Assembly: GCA_029987235.1 (NCBI GenBank)
Contig: DALTWF010000002.1
Location: 1-64,000 of the forward strand
Direction of reading: 5' to 3'
From: Methanocorpusculum sp.
GTDB lineage: Archaea > Halobacteriota > Methanomicrobia > Methanomicrobiales > Methanocorpusculaceae
Length of the DNA stretch: 64,000 nt
Below the pieces are notes generated by a model. It searched no databases. It saw only the letters and a program-made list of their open reading frames with translations, and was not told the origin of the DNA. Below are positions 9,425 through 18,309 of this stretch, in pieces (within the stretch, counting starts at the first letter, position 1; each line of letters starts with the position of its first letter). The position numbers and the translations under genes are program-made.

Positions 9425-10099
9425 TTACTCCTCATCGAAGAATCCGAACACATCCTCAATTCTACCCAGTTCAAAACCGGTAGTCGTATTTCCAGCCAGA
9501 TATCCTTTGGAATTTAAGAGAAGACCGCATCCGATTAAGTTCGAACCCATGTTTACCGAGCCTGTACCAATCGAAAACGTGTCAGGAATCTCATTTTCAA
9601 GTTTCTCAATCTCTTCAGGAGTTGAACGTGCCGGGAGAAGCACACCTGCATTGTTGCAGGCACACGTCATGCCAACCGTTCCGACTCCGCCAAAAGACAT
9701 CGGAATAACTTTGACCTTTAAGAATTCACCAACCATCTTCTGCATCTCAGACGACATATCAGGATGAACAACGGCGAATGAATCATTGGTCAGAATCACA
9801 TTACCTGCCGCATTCATTTCCTCGCCGAGCAGGAGCACGTCTCCATAATCCTGCAGCAGGTCAAGTTCAGAATCCTGAATGAGTCCGGAGCATACGAAAC
9901 CGCGTGAGTTACCGGTCAGTAAAAGACCGATAACCGAAGAACCCTGAATGAACGTCTCTTCGACTTCAACGTCGAAGGTCTCGCCTATCTTGTCCTTGAA
10001 TTCCTTCGGGGAATCAATCGGGACAAAGGCAACGTCATCAAAGACACGCGCAAATACACCGATGTTCGGATCTCCATTCAGCGACAGTGTTGGGTCCAT
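9425..10099 (-). CDS. eif6: Translation initiation factor 6 (aIF6)
   Basis: aIF6 binds the large ribosomal subunit and prevents premature joining with the small subunit. The 224-residue length and the five-fold alpha-beta repeats match the family; examples are the repeated units ending in NSRGFVCSG, NDSFAVVHPDMS, NNAGVLLPARSTPEE and NSKGYLAGNTTTGFEL. The gene begins five bases after the L31e stop in the same minus-strand cluster, as in most archaea. Confidence 0.96.
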   Translation of the reverse strand: MDPTLSLNGDPNIGVFARVFDDVAFVPIDSPKEFKDKIGETFDVEVEETFIQGSSVIGLLLTGNSRGFVCSGLIQDSELDLLQDYGDVLLLGEEMNAAGNVILTNDSFAVVHPDMSSEMQKMVGEFLKVKVIPMSFGGVGTVGMTCACNNAGVLLPARSTPEEIEKLENEIPDTFSIGTGSVNMGSNLIGCGLLLNSKGYLAGNTTTGFELGRIEDVFGFFDEE

Positions 10100-10104
10100 T
10101 TAGT

Positions 10105-10368
10105 TTATTCCTCAGCAAGTTCAGCCTGGACCTGTCCATCGTCGAACTTCATTGCCCGAACGCGGATTCTCCGTGGCGGTTTGTGTGCGCCGCGTGCCCA
10201 GATTGCTTCGTTAATGCTCTTGTCGAGCTTAACATCTTCACTTTTCATGTGGTGTTCGAGATATCCGCGAACGTCCGAGATTGCTGCGTTTGCACGCTTG
10301 TAACACGGAACACGCTTGACATCGCGAAGCGGGATCACATAAATCTGCTCTTTCTGTACTTCTACCAT
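10105..10368 (-). CDS. rpl31e: 50S ribosomal protein L31e
   Basis: L31e is an 87-residue protein near the polypeptide exit tunnel of the large subunit. The opening QIYVIPLRDVKRVPCYKRA, and the central segment containing SINEAIWARGAHKPPRRIRVRA, are diagnostic. It lies between L39e and aIF6, with four bases to each neighbour, so the genes are co-transcribed. Confidence 0.96.
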   Translation of the reverse strand: MVEVQKEQIYVIPLRDVKRVPCYKRANAAISDVRGYLEHHMKSEDVKLDKSINEAIWARGAHKPPRRIRVRAMKFDDGQVQAELAEE

Positions 10369-10372
10369 TTTC

Positions 10373-10525
10373 TTACACCTTCAGAGTGCTGCGGCGCCAC
10401 ATCCGTCTCTTCGGATGGGAGACAACCTGGCGCTTGGTTTTAATCATGACCCAGGACGGAACTCTGCGGTTCTGCTGGGTTGCTTTGGAAAGTCTTACTT
10501 TCCGTGCTTTGGTAAGTCTGCTCAT
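10373..10525 (-). CDS. rpl39e: 50S ribosomal protein L39e
   Basis: L39e is a 50-residue, very basic protein lining the exit tunnel. The sequence begins MSRLTKARKVRLSKATQQNR and carries the conserved VPSWVMIKT and RRMWRRSTLKV ends. A longer in-frame reading exists upstream, but it overlaps the PP-loop gene. The start at 10525 gives the canonical length and sits four bases before L31e and eight bases after the PP-loop gene. Confidence 0.95.
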   Translation of the reverse strand: MSRLTKARKVRLSKATQQNRRVPSWVMIKTKRQVVSHPKRRMWRRSTLKV

Positions 10526-10532
10526 GGTTTTT

Positions 10533-11120
10533 TCACCACTTTCTTTTGATAACCAGAGACTGCTCATGGCTTGGAGGGAAGAACGGTTTGTAGTCCACAC
10601 CCCGTACCGCAAGGGCATTTCTGATTTCTCTTTCATAGTCTCCGTTTGCGATAGTTCCCGTTTCGCCGTAGGCGACTTCAAAGAACTTCTCTGCGAGCCG
10701 GAGAATTTCTGTTTTACCGATACCGAGAAGCGGGCGCATATAACTTACGCCGTATTTCATTTCAAGGCTCTGTACTTCGGATTTCGTCCGCATCGGAACG
10801 CGGTCATCACGACGGGTTCCATCGGCAACCACCTCATATTCCTGTGCTGCAGCACATAAAGACCGTCGGTGGATTTCGTTGATTACATCGTTCGGGTATC
10901 CGTCATGGATAAGTTCCTCAACAACCTCATCAAGGAAACCTGGCGCAAAGGCGATTTTCCTCCACGGAAAGCCGAGTTCCTTTGCCGCTGCCTCAATGCT
11001 TGGGATTTGCGAGTTTTCATCAAAGACATAGGTTAGAAGCTCTACTTCATAGTCCCGTGACAACAGGACCGCGGCAAGACTTGAGTCTTTTCCGCCGCTG
11101 TAAAGCACACCTGCTTTCAT
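10533..11120 (-). CDS. PP-loop ATPase family protein of the L39e-L31e cluster
   Basis: This 195-residue protein has an ATP-pyrophosphatase (PP-loop) motif, YSGGKDSS, at residues 7-14. It belongs to the archaeal family described as a tRNA-thiolation-like PP-loop ATPase (COG2117 type). The enzymes of this superfamily adenylate a substrate, often tRNA uridine or an amide precursor. No cysteine-rich zinc domain is present, unlike NcsA-type thiolases, so sulfur transfer is not shown. Conserved clustering with S19e, PDCD5, L39e and L31e suggests a role in ribosome or tRNA function. The substrate is unknown. Confidence 0.85.
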   Translation of the reverse strand: MKAGVLYSGGKDSSLAAVLLSRDYEVELLTYVFDENSQIPSIEAAAKELGFPWRKIAFAPGFLDEVVEELIHDGYPNDVINEIHRRSLCAAAQEYEVVADGTRRDDRVPMRTKSEVQSLEMKYGVSYMRPLLGIGKTEILRLAEKFFEVAYGETGTIANGDYEREIRNALAVRGVDYKPFFPPSHEQSLVIKRKW

Positions 11121-11453
11121 TTACACTCTGCGGATATTGAATTCCCGTTTCTGCGGCATAATCTGCGAGAGAATTGCCTTGAGCTGTGCATCGGTGATTT
11201 TCTGTGTCAGGCGTCCCGACTGGGCAAGAGCAACAATCTGCTGTTCAACATTGGCAGCGATGTCAGGCTTGGTTAACTTGATAGTTCCAAGTCTCTCGCG
11301 GGCTTCAGGTTCCATAACCTGCATTAACACAGACTGAATCTGAGCCTGCATCTGCTGCCTGCGCTGGAGTTGTTCCTGCTCGGCCATCTGCTGCTGCTGC
11401 ATCTGCATCATGCGCTGACGGCGGAGTTCTGCGAGTTCTTCGTCTTCACCCAT
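11121..11453 (-). CDS. PDCD5-related DNA-binding protein
   Basis: This 110-residue protein belongs to the PDCD5/TFAR19 family. It has a Gln/Met-rich N-terminal helix (residues 5-40, with MQQQQMAEQEQLQRRQQMQA) followed by the family's three-helix core, including VMEPEARERLGTIKLTKPDI. The archaeal members bind DNA in vitro, but their cellular role is not settled. The gene starts 15 bases after S19e and abuts the PP-loop gene. Confidence 0.92.
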   Translation of the reverse strand: MGEDEELAELRRQRMMQMQQQQMAEQEQLQRRQQMQAQIQSVLMQVMEPEARERLGTIKLTKPDIAANVEQQIVALAQSGRLTQKITDAQLKAILSQIMPQKREFNIRRV

Positions 11454-11468
11454 TTTGGTTACCTGAAT

Positions 11469-11918
11469 TTAGTACTTTGCAAGTGCCGGGACTGCTTTGA
11501 CTGTTTCTTCTTTCATTGCGTATGCAACGCCGTCAAGGAATTTGCGTCCCTTTGCAGTAACTGCGCGACCGCCGGTGACTTTTTCTACAAAGCCTGCTGC
11601 CTCGAGCTGCTGCATAACTTTTCTGGCAATGCTTCCACTGCCTTTTCTGAAGTGGGACGGCTTGGAACCGTTGTCCTGCATACCTCCGTAAATGGACCGC
11701 ATGCGTTCGACTCCTAACGGACCGTCAACGTAGATTCTGCGCAGTACTGCTGCAGATCTGATGTACCACCAGTCGGGATTCTCCGGCGGCATCTGTTTGT
11801 GTACGCCAGTCTTGACGTATTCAGACCATTCCGGTGCTTTGATCTCAGAGATGCCTTTGAGCTCTTCAGCTGCCTTGGTAATGAATGCGTTAGCTGGTAT
11901 GTCAAATACTGTTGTCAT
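11469..11918 (-). CDS. rps19e: 30S ribosomal protein S19e
   Basis: S19e is a small-subunit protein of 149 residues with a winged-helix fold. Family motifs include TTVFDIPANAFI at the start, WYIRSAAVLRRIY (about residues 55-67) and RKVMQQLEAAGFVEK. The frame is open upstream to an ATG at 11990, but the extra 24 residues are not family-like, so the start at 11918 is preferred. It is the first gene of the S19e-prefoldin cluster. The palindromic TATA region at 12015-12037 is the likely promoter. Confidence 0.95.
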   Translation of the reverse strand: MTTVFDIPANAFITKAAEELKGISEIKAPEWSEYVKTGVHKQMPPENPDWWYIRSAAVLRRIYVDGPLGVERMRSIYGGMQDNGSKPSHFRKGSGSIARKVMQQLEAAGFVEKVTGGRAVTAKGRKFLDGVAYAMKEETVKAVPALAKY

Positions 11919-12014
11919 AGACAAGCCTACTGTAAAAGTCTGTACCTTTCGGCACGATTTGGTTACGGACGAGTGTCCCCAACCTGACAAGAACAGTGCA
12001 TATTCATTAGTTCT

Positions 12015-12037
12015 CTGAGTATATATAAGTAACTCAG
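12015..12037 (-). promoter_or_regulatory. S19e cluster promoter: TATA box inside an inverted repeat
   Basis: The minus strand reads TTATATATAC at 12020-12029, a good archaeal TATA box about 100 bases before the S19e ATG. It is bracketed by an exact 6-bp inverted repeat, CTGAGT (12015-12020) and ACTCAG (12032-12037). A repressor bound there would block TBP. The transcript would have an 80-base leader if it starts about 25 bases downstream. Confidence 0.55.
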
Positions 12038-12070
12038 AAAACAGGAAAAAAAGTATATTTTCGGGGATAT

Positions 12071-13399
12071 TCAGTAGTTTGCCAGATACCGGTTGATTTC
12101 CCAGTCAGTAATCGAGCGAGAGTATTCGGACCATTCGAGTTCTGCAATGCGGCAGACCTGGTTTACCACGTGCCCTCCAAGCACGCTGCATAACAACTCA
12201 TCTGCAAGAAGTGCTGCATTTGACTGAAGCAGACTTTCCGGCAGGCATTTGATACGGGCTTCCTCGCGTTCGGCCGCCGTCATTCTGAAAATGTTGTCGT
12301 CAACATTTTCCGGCGGCTCAATCTTATTTTTGACTCCGTCAAGACCTGCTGCAAGGATTACGGCAAAAGTAAGGTAAGGGTTACAGGTCGGGTCCGGACT
12401 TCTTACCTCGGCACGGGTGCTTTTGCCACGGGAGGAGGGGACGCGGATTAAGGCCGAGCGGTTCATTGCAGACCAGCCGATGTAAACCGGTGCTTCATAG
12501 CCGGGAATCAGACGCTTGTATGAGTTTATGGTCGGGTTTGCAACCCGGGTAATTCCTTCGATATGCTTGAGAACGCCGCCTATGAAATATCTTGCTGTAT
12601 CGGAGAGCTGGTGTTCGCCGTTTTCGTCATAAAATGCATTTTTTCCGTCCTTCATTAAAGAACAGTTGACATGCATACCTGAACCGTTTATGCCGTAAAT
12701 CGGCTTTGCCATGAAGGTTGCGTGCAGATTGCGCTTTAATGCAAGAGTTTTTGCGGCAAACTTGAAGGTAACGACTTTGTCTGCCATTGCAAGAGCATCA
12801 CCATAGGTGAAATCAATTTCATGCTGGGACGGCGCTACTTCATGATGCGATGCTTCAATATCAAATCCCATTTCGGACAGTTGGATAACAAGGTCGCGCC
12901 GCACATCTTCTCCCGGGTCAGTCGGTGTCTGGTCGAAGTAACTTCCGTGGTCCTGAAGATCTACAGTTGCACGGCCTTCTGCATCACGCTTGAAGAGGAA
13001 AAATTCCATTTCCGGTCCGACGTTAAATGTGTAACCCATTTCCGCTGCTTTTTTTAACTGGCACTGCAGAATGTAGCGCGGGTCGCCGGTAAAGGGTTCT
13101 CCGCGTGTTGTGTAAACGCTGCAGATAAAACGTGCAATCCGGAAATCCTGATCGGACCAGGGAATTATCTGGTAGGTTTCGGTTGCCGGTTTTAAGACCA
13201 TGTCGGACTCTTCCAGACGGGCAAAACCCTGAATGGATGAACCGTCAAAACTGATTCCTGCAGTCAGTGCCTTTTTCATCTGTTTTGTGGGGATTGCCAC
13301 GTTTTTGGTCTTTCCTTCAAGATCGGAGAACTGCAGAAGAACAGATTTTACATTGTCCGATTCAAGCCGGTCAAGTATTTTTTGTATTTCGTCTGGCAT
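12071..13399 (-). CDS. glnA: Glutamine synthetase type I
   Basis: Glutamine synthetase makes glutamine from glutamate, ammonia and ATP and is the main entry point of nitrogen. The 442 residues match the shorter GSI-alpha class. Motifs: FDGSSIQGF (residues 51-59), the ATP-binding region with NGSGMHVNCS, and NRSALIRVPSSRGKSTRAEV near the active site. I see no adenylylation-loop Tyr signature (the region after RSPDPTCNPYL lacks it). The upstream 75 bases do not contain the NrpR-type GGAA-N6-TTCC palindrome, so nitrogen control is not evident from sequence. It is monocistronic. Confidence 0.96.
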   Translation of the reverse strand: MPDEIQKILDRLESDNVKSVLLQFSDLEGKTKNVAIPTKQMKKALTAGISFDGSSIQGFARLEESDMVLKPATETYQIIPWSDQDFRIARFICSVYTTRGEPFTGDPRYILQCQLKKAAEMGYTFNVGPEMEFFLFKRDAEGRATVDLQDHGSYFDQTPTDPGEDVRRDLVIQLSEMGFDIEASHHEVAPSQHEIDFTYGDALAMADKVVTFKFAAKTLALKRNLHATFMAKPIYGINGSGMHVNCSLMKDGKNAFYDENGEHQLSDTARYFIGGVLKHIEGITRVANPTINSYKRLIPGYEAPVYIGWSAMNRSALIRVPSSRGKSTRAEVRSPDPTCNPYLTFAVILAAGLDGVKNKIEPPENVDDNIFRMTAAEREEARIKCLPESLLQSNAALLADELLCSVLGGHVVNQVCRIAELEWSEYSRSITDWEINRYLANY

Positions 13400-13474
13400 T
13401 TGTTATAATAATGGGTTGTATGAGATATTAAAGGAAAGGATGAGTGATGAAAAAAGAACGAGTATGAAAGATTA

Positions 13475-14623
13475 TTAATGCACAACCTTGTGCACAAGTT
13501 CGCCGATTAACGTCCGCTTTAACTCGATTGCATTGTACTGACACATTTCATGACAGCAGTAGCAGCGAATACAGTTCGTTAAATCAAATGATGCCTTGCC
13601 GTTATTGATGATGGCTGCTTTGACCGGACAGATTCTTGCACATTTGCCGCAGCCGACACAGAGTTTTGCATTAATCACCGGGCTTGGCGCATAGAGTTTT
13701 CCGGTTCTCTGCAGTTTGCGGTAGAATTTGCGAATAGGGCGGGTTTCATTTTCCGGATGGCGGTATGTCGAGGGGTGCACGAAAGTTGTAATCGGCACAA
13801 TTTCATCACCTTTAACGCATACCTCGTCAATTAAACCGCGGCGAAGGGCTGCCATTGTAGTTCCGATGCACTCCGGACTCATCGAAATTAGTGTCTGGGC
13901 AGATAAATCAAGACCGTACACCGACTTTGATGCAAGAATATAGCCAACTTCGCGCGGATTTCCGCCCTGGGGTCCGTCACCCTCCATTCCCACAACAGCA
14001 TCCATTATGCAGAAATCCGGCTTGATTAACTCGTTTAAGTCAACAAGCATCTCGGAAAAGTCCATGCTGTCGGGGAATCTGGAATGGAAAACCGGTTTGT
14101 CAAGACCCGGCACGACACCAAAGGTGTTTTTGACCGCGCCGGAAAAATGAGTAAACATGTGCGTCTTGAGTTTACATATGGAAATTACGACATCCGCCTC
14201 ACATACCGGGTTGATGACCGTAAAGCGCTTCATTATGACGCCTTCGGGAAAAGACCTGTCCTGCGAGCCGGTATCAAGGTTCGGCTCGACACCGAGGTCC
14301 TTTGCAATGTCTTCAATACCGCACTTTTTATAGATTTTTTTCAATGAATGAACACTGTAGACAATTCCCGCACCCGGACTGTCTGCTATGGATAAAATAC
14401 CCCCTGCATCCTTTACGAGTTTTCCAACCGCCCATATTACCGAAGGATGTGTTGTTACCGCACGTTCAGGTGCAGCTTCAGACAACAGGTTCGGCTTTAA
14501 GAGAACCTTCTTTCCTTTTAAGTCCGGAAAACCTCCTGCTGCCTTGACTGCTTTGCGTACCGCATTCAAAACAGTCTGCCTTTCATAGGTTTTACATAGT
14601 GCCGAGCCGGTTATTGATTTCAT
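13475..14623 (-). CDS. DUF362 domain protein with C-terminal 2x[4Fe-4S] ferredoxin
   Basis: This 382-residue protein joins a DUF362 domain (residues about 35-240, with KVLLKPNLLSE and VVISICKLKTHMF) to a bacterial-type ferredoxin domain. The two cluster motifs are CVGCGKCARICPVKA and CIRCYCCHEMCQYNA, near residues 317-365. DUF362 proteins occur in many anaerobes beside redox enzymes, but their reaction is not known. The protein has no signal peptide, so it should be cytoplasmic. It is probably transcribed alone between radB and glnA. An electron-transfer role is inferred from the clusters only. Confidence 0.85.
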   Translation of the reverse strand: MKSITGSALCKTYERQTVLNAVRKAVKAAGGFPDLKGKKVLLKPNLLSEAAPERAVTTHPSVIWAVGKLVKDAGGILSIADSPGAGIVYSVHSLKKIYKKCGIEDIAKDLGVEPNLDTGSQDRSFPEGVIMKRFTVINPVCEADVVISICKLKTHMFTHFSGAVKNTFGVVPGLDKPVFHSRFPDSMDFSEMLVDLNELIKPDFCIMDAVVGMEGDGPQGGNPREVGYILASKSVYGLDLSAQTLISMSPECIGTTMAALRRGLIDEVCVKGDEIVPITTFVHPSTYRHPENETRPIRKFYRKLQRTGKLYAPSPVINAKLCVGCGKCARICPVKAAIINNGKASFDLTNCIRCYCCHEMCQYNAIELKRTLIGELVHKVVH

Positions 14624-14676
14624 ATTATATAGATATACTATTGTTTGTGAGTTCTCCTATAAAACTTTTCGAGTTT

Positions 14677-15348
14677 CTATTTGTCTTCCACACCGGTCTG
14701 CACAATCCTGAAAGCCCATGCAATGTTTTCAGGCATAAAGCGGTGTTTGACAAGAACCGCACGGCGGAAGCCTGGATATTTTTCCACTCTGACAATTACT
14801 TTGGAGATATGAGCAAGAGCCGTGCCTCCAAGACCGGAAAGCCTGTTGTGCTCAACATCCATAAAGACCTGGTTGGTGATAATTACAGGAATATTGAAGC
14901 GTTTGGCTATTCCGAGAAGTTTGAGCATCTGGTTTGAAAGAAGTGAAAGAGCGTCTTTTGACTCAATCTGTTCCAGGCGGTAGTAAGATGTTGCTGAATC
15001 AAGAACAATAAGTCCTATGTTTCTGACCTGCATTAATCTGCTGCACTCAAGAATTTTTGCCCCCTGGTCGGCAAAGTTTTCCGGTTCGAAAAGATACAGG
15101 CGCAAAGCAAATTCTTCAACGCGGTCTCCTGCGAGCTGTTTGAAGCGTTCTATAGAAAAGCCCTCGGTATCGATATATATAACGCCGCGACCTGAGGATA
15201 AAACCGATACTGCACAGGCAAGGGCAAGTGTGCTTTTGCCGCTTCCCGCTTCACCATAGAGCTGGGTGATAATTTTCGGTTCAAGCCCGCCGCCAAGAAG
15301 TTCATCAAATCCCGGAGAACCGGTGGATATGCTTACTGGTTCTTCCAT
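14677..15348 (-). CDS. radB: DNA repair and recombination protein RadB
   Basis: RadB is the euryarchaeal RecA/RadA paralogue that assists RadA. The 223 residues comprise only the ATPase core. The Walker A motif GEAGSGKST lies at residues 32-40 and Walker B is in NIGLIVLDSAT. There is no N-terminal helix-hairpin-helix domain, as expected for RadB. Its start overlaps the end of larC by 16 bases (15333-15348), so translation of the two is probably coupled. Confidence 0.93.
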   Translation of the reverse strand: MEEPVSISTGSPGFDELLGGGLEPKIITQLYGEAGSGKSTLALACAVSVLSSGRGVIYIDTEGFSIERFKQLAGDRVEEFALRLYLFEPENFADQGAKILECSRLMQVRNIGLIVLDSATSYYRLEQIESKDALSLLSNQMLKLLGIAKRFNIPVIITNQVFMDVEHNRLSGLGGTALAHISKVIVRVEKYPGFRRAVLVKHRFMPENIAWAFRIVQTGVEDK

Positions 15349-16496
15349 GCTTCCTCTTCTGCCATGCGTTTGATGTCTTTTACCGGAATGCCGGTCTCAA
15401 GCGCGATTTTTCTGCAGTCGTCAAACTCCGCTTTGCGTGAATATATCTTTCCATCTGCAAAGGCGTATTTTATCCGCACTGGATAAATTCTGCCGTTGAT
15501 TGCAAGCGTCTCGTCTGCAAATTCCCGTTCTGCGGTGAAGCGGTGAATCATCGGAATGCAGCGGATGCCTAAAGACCCGGTTTCGATTGCTAAAATCCGG
15601 GCAAGACGCGCGGAATCTTTCGGCATCGCAATAACGCGGATGAGAAAACCTGGCCGTCCTTTTTTCATCTGAATCGGAATAAAAGACGCATCACGTGCTC
15701 CTTCTGCCATCAGGCGCTCAAGGGTGCTTCCAAGAATTTCTCCCGATACATCATCGACATTGGTTTCAAGCACATCAACGGTGTTTTCTGACGCTGTTTC
15801 TTCAAACAGCAGGGCACGCAGGATGTTGGGATGGTCTTTTGGATTTCGGGTTCCTGCCCCTGTGCCGAGTCCAAGAAGCCGCCCGGCAGGCTCAATGGCC
15901 GGAAAAGACGCGGCAAATTCCGAAAGCAGAGCTGCACCGGTGGGTGTGCAGAGTTCGCCTTCATATGAGGAAAGTTTTACCGTCAGACCTGCTTCTTTTA
16001 CAATTTCAGCCGTTGCGGGTGCAGGGACCGGTAAAATTCCGTGCGCACAGGTAAGCGTGCCCGAACCGAGTGCAAGCGGCTTTACATAAACCCCGTCAAT
16101 ATTGAGCGATAAAAGAGCCGTGCAGGAACCTAATATATCTGCGATTGCATCATCAGCGCCTACTTCATGGAAATGCACATGGTGCGTTTTATGCACGCGG
16201 GATTCCGCACGCTCAATCCGTTCAAAAACACGTTTTGCAAGGCTTTTTGCTTCAGCAGGAGCGGATGAGGCATCAATTATTTCTACGATTTCGTCAAGAC
16301 TGCGCGGCTCTTTTGAGGTTTTGGTGCGGACATAGGCAGCAGGTACTTCTCCACGGTACACTTCAGATATTTCCGGGGTGGAAACTGCCGCAACCGCAGA
16401 AAGTACGGCAGATTTGTCTGCGCCGAGAGACAGCAGGGCGCCTGATATCATATCACCTGCCGCGCCGAAACAGGGGTCAAAGACGAGAATCTTCAT
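15333..16496 (-). CDS. larC: Nickel pincer cofactor biosynthesis protein LarC-like (DUF111)
   Basis: LarC inserts nickel into pyridinium-3,5-bisthiocarboxylic acid mononucleotide, the cofactor of lactate racemase-type enzymes, in a CTP-dependent reaction. The 387 residues match the family, with the N-terminal FDPCFGAAGDMISGALL motif and the metal-binding histidine cluster HKTHHVHFHEVGADD around residues 98-112. No larA, larB or larE is visible in the window. Nickel metabolism is important in methanogens, so another nickel target is possible. It overlaps radB. Confidence 0.9.
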   Translation of the reverse strand: MKILVFDPCFGAAGDMISGALLSLGADKSAVLSAVAAVSTPEISEVYRGEVPAAYVRTKTSKEPRSLDEIVEIIDASSAPAEAKSLAKRVFERIERAESRVHKTHHVHFHEVGADDAIADILGSCTALLSLNIDGVYVKPLALGSGTLTCAHGILPVPAPATAEIVKEAGLTVKLSSYEGELCTPTGAALLSEFAASFPAIEPAGRLLGLGTGAGTRNPKDHPNILRALLFEETASENTVDVLETNVDDVSGEILGSTLERLMAEGARDASFIPIQMKKGRPGFLIRVIAMPKDSARLARILAIETGSLGIRCIPMIHRFTAEREFADETLAINGRIYPVRIKYAFADGKIYSRKAEFDDCRKIALETGIPVKDIKRMAEEEAWKNQ

Positions 16497-16604
16497 GAGT
16501 TATTATATGTTGGTCGGACAGGGCATTAAGCATTTTTCTCTCATGAGAAATACAAGCCTATATCTTATGACACACCAAATACTTACTCGTAAAGGATTAC
16601 CTCT

Positions 16605-16877
16605 ATGAACAAATCAATAGTTACTGTAGTCGGCAAAGATTCGGTAGGTATCATTGCAAAAGTCTGTACCTACTTCGCAGCAAACGAAATCAACATTGAA
16701 GACATCTCCCAGACCATTGTACAGGGCTACTTCAACATGATGATGATTATCGACACCTCCAAATCAGTCAAACCCTATGGAGACCTTGTCGAAGAACTCA
16801 CCAAACTCGGTGACGAGACCGGTGTGAAAATCCGCTGCCAGAAAGAAGAAATATTTACCCGTATGCACAGAATCTGA
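16605..16877 (+). CDS. ACT domain protein (UPF0237)
   Basis: This 90-residue protein is a single ACT domain opening SIVTVVGKDSVGIIAKVCTY, as in the GcvR-like UPF0237 family. ACT domains bind small ligands, usually amino acids, and regulate enzymes. It is followed after 5 bases by the DUF711 gene, a pairing conserved in bacteria and archaea. A regulatory partnership is inferred; no ligand can be assigned. Confidence 0.9.
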   Translation: MNKSIVTVVGKDSVGIIAKVCTYFAANEINIEDISQTIVQGYFNMMMIIDTSKSVKPYGDLVEELTKLGDETGVKIRCQKEEIFTRMHRI

Positions 16878-16882
16878 TACTC

Positions 16883-18247
16883 ATGATAAACATTTCCGAA
16901 GTCATTGAGACCAACAACATGATCGAGTCGGAAAAACTCGATGTGCGCACCATTACGCTTGGCATCAGTCTTTTGGACTGTATCGACCCTGACCTTGGCA
17001 GACTCAATGACAATATCTTCAATAAAATAACGACCGCGGCACGCGATTTAGTCAAAGTCGGTAAAGACATTGAGCGCGATTTCGGTATTCCTATTGTAAA
17101 CAAGCGTATTTCAGTGACACCGATTTCCCTGGTCGGAGGTCCTGCCTGCAAAACGCCTGAAGACTTTGTAACGATTGCAAAAACTCTTGACCGTGCGGCA
17201 AAGACAGTAGGCATCAATTTCCTCGGCGGCTATTCTGCACTAGTCTCCAAAGGCATGACACCCGCAGAGGAAAATCTCATCCGCTCCATTCCGCAGGCCT
17301 TAGCGGAAACTGACTTCGTCTGCAGTTCAGTAAATGTCGGCTCAACCAAGCAGGGCATCAATATGGATGCGGTCAAGTTAATGGGTCAGGTAATCAAGGA
17401 GACCGCAGAGCGCACTAAAGACAAGGGCTCTATCGGCTGCGCAAAGCTGGTGGTATTCTGCAATGCACCTGACGACAACCCGTTTATGGCAGGTGCTTTC
17501 CACGGAGTTACTGAAGGTGACCTTGTTATCAATGTGGGAGTTTCAGGTCCCGGCGTTGTAAAGCATGCGCTTGAGTCCGTCCGCGGCAGAAACTTTGAAC
17601 TGCTTTCTGAAACCGTTAAAAAGACAGCATTTAAGGTTACCCGTGTCGGTCAGCTGGTGGCAATCGAAGCATCCAAAAGACTTGGTGTTCCGTTCGGCAT
17701 TGTCGATTTATCCCTTGCTCCGACTCCGGCAGTCGGCGATTCGGTTGCAGAAATATTAGAGGAAATGGGTCTTGAGTCGGTTGGTGCCCCCGGAACTACC
17801 GCAGCTCTTGCTCTCTTAAACGACCAGGTTAAAAAAGGCGGTGTTATGGCAAGTTCCTTTGTCGGCGGTCTTTCGGGCGCATTTATTCCTGTCAGTGAAG
17901 ACCGGGGCATGATTGATGCGGTCAACAGGGGTGCTTTAACGCTTGAAAAACTCGAGGCAATGACCTGTGTATGTTCTGTAGGTCTTGATATGATTGCGAT
18001 TCCGGGAAATACTCCGGATACAACGATTTCCGGTATTATTGCAGATGAGGCGGCAATCGGTATGATTAACCAGAAGACGACTGCCGTCCGTCTTATTCCG
18101 GTAATTGGAAAAGATGTCGGTGATACTGTTGAATTCGGTGGTCTTTTAGGATATGCACCGATTCAGCCGGTAAACAGATTCTCCTGTGCGGAGTTTGTCA
18201 ACCGCGGAGGAAGAATTCCAGCACCGATTCACAGTTTCAAAAACTGA
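16883..18247 (+). CDS. DUF711 (UPF0210) PFL-family protein
   Basis: This 454-residue protein belongs to the DUF711/UPF0210 family, which shares the pyruvate-formate-lyase-like barrel but has no characterised activity. Conserved parts include SVTPISLVGGPACKT, FCNAPDDNPFMAGAFHGVTE, IVDLSLAPTPAVGDSVAEI and VCSVGLDMIAIPGNTPD. The last stretch contains a candidate functional Cys. No C-terminal Gly-radical motif (RVxG) is obvious, so radical chemistry should not be assumed. It is coupled to the upstream ACT gene. Confidence 0.9.
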   Translation: MINISEVIETNNMIESEKLDVRTITLGISLLDCIDPDLGRLNDNIFNKITTAARDLVKVGKDIERDFGIPIVNKRISVTPISLVGGPACKTPEDFVTIAKTLDRAAKTVGINFLGGYSALVSKGMTPAEENLIRSIPQALAETDFVCSSVNVGSTKQGINMDAVKLMGQVIKETAERTKDKGSIGCAKLVVFCNAPDDNPFMAGAFHGVTEGDLVINVGVSGPGVVKHALESVRGRNFELLSETVKKTAFKVTRVGQLVAIEASKRLGVPFGIVDLSLAPTPAVGDSVAEILEEMGLESVGAPGTTAALALLNDQVKKGGVMASSFVGGLSGAFIPVSEDRGMIDAVNRGALTLEKLEAMTCVCSVGLDMIAIPGNTPDTTISGIIADEAAIGMINQKTTAVRLIPVIGKDVGDTVEFGGLLGYAPIQPVNRFSCAEFVNRGGRIPAPIHSFKN

Positions 18248-18309
18248 TTCACTTATTTTTTTACTCTCAACCCGACACCTTTAATCCTTTATACATTGAT
18301 TATTAATGA

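Noticed and set aside
11919..11990. Longer start for S19e
   Set aside because: The extra 24 residues are unlike the family N-terminus.
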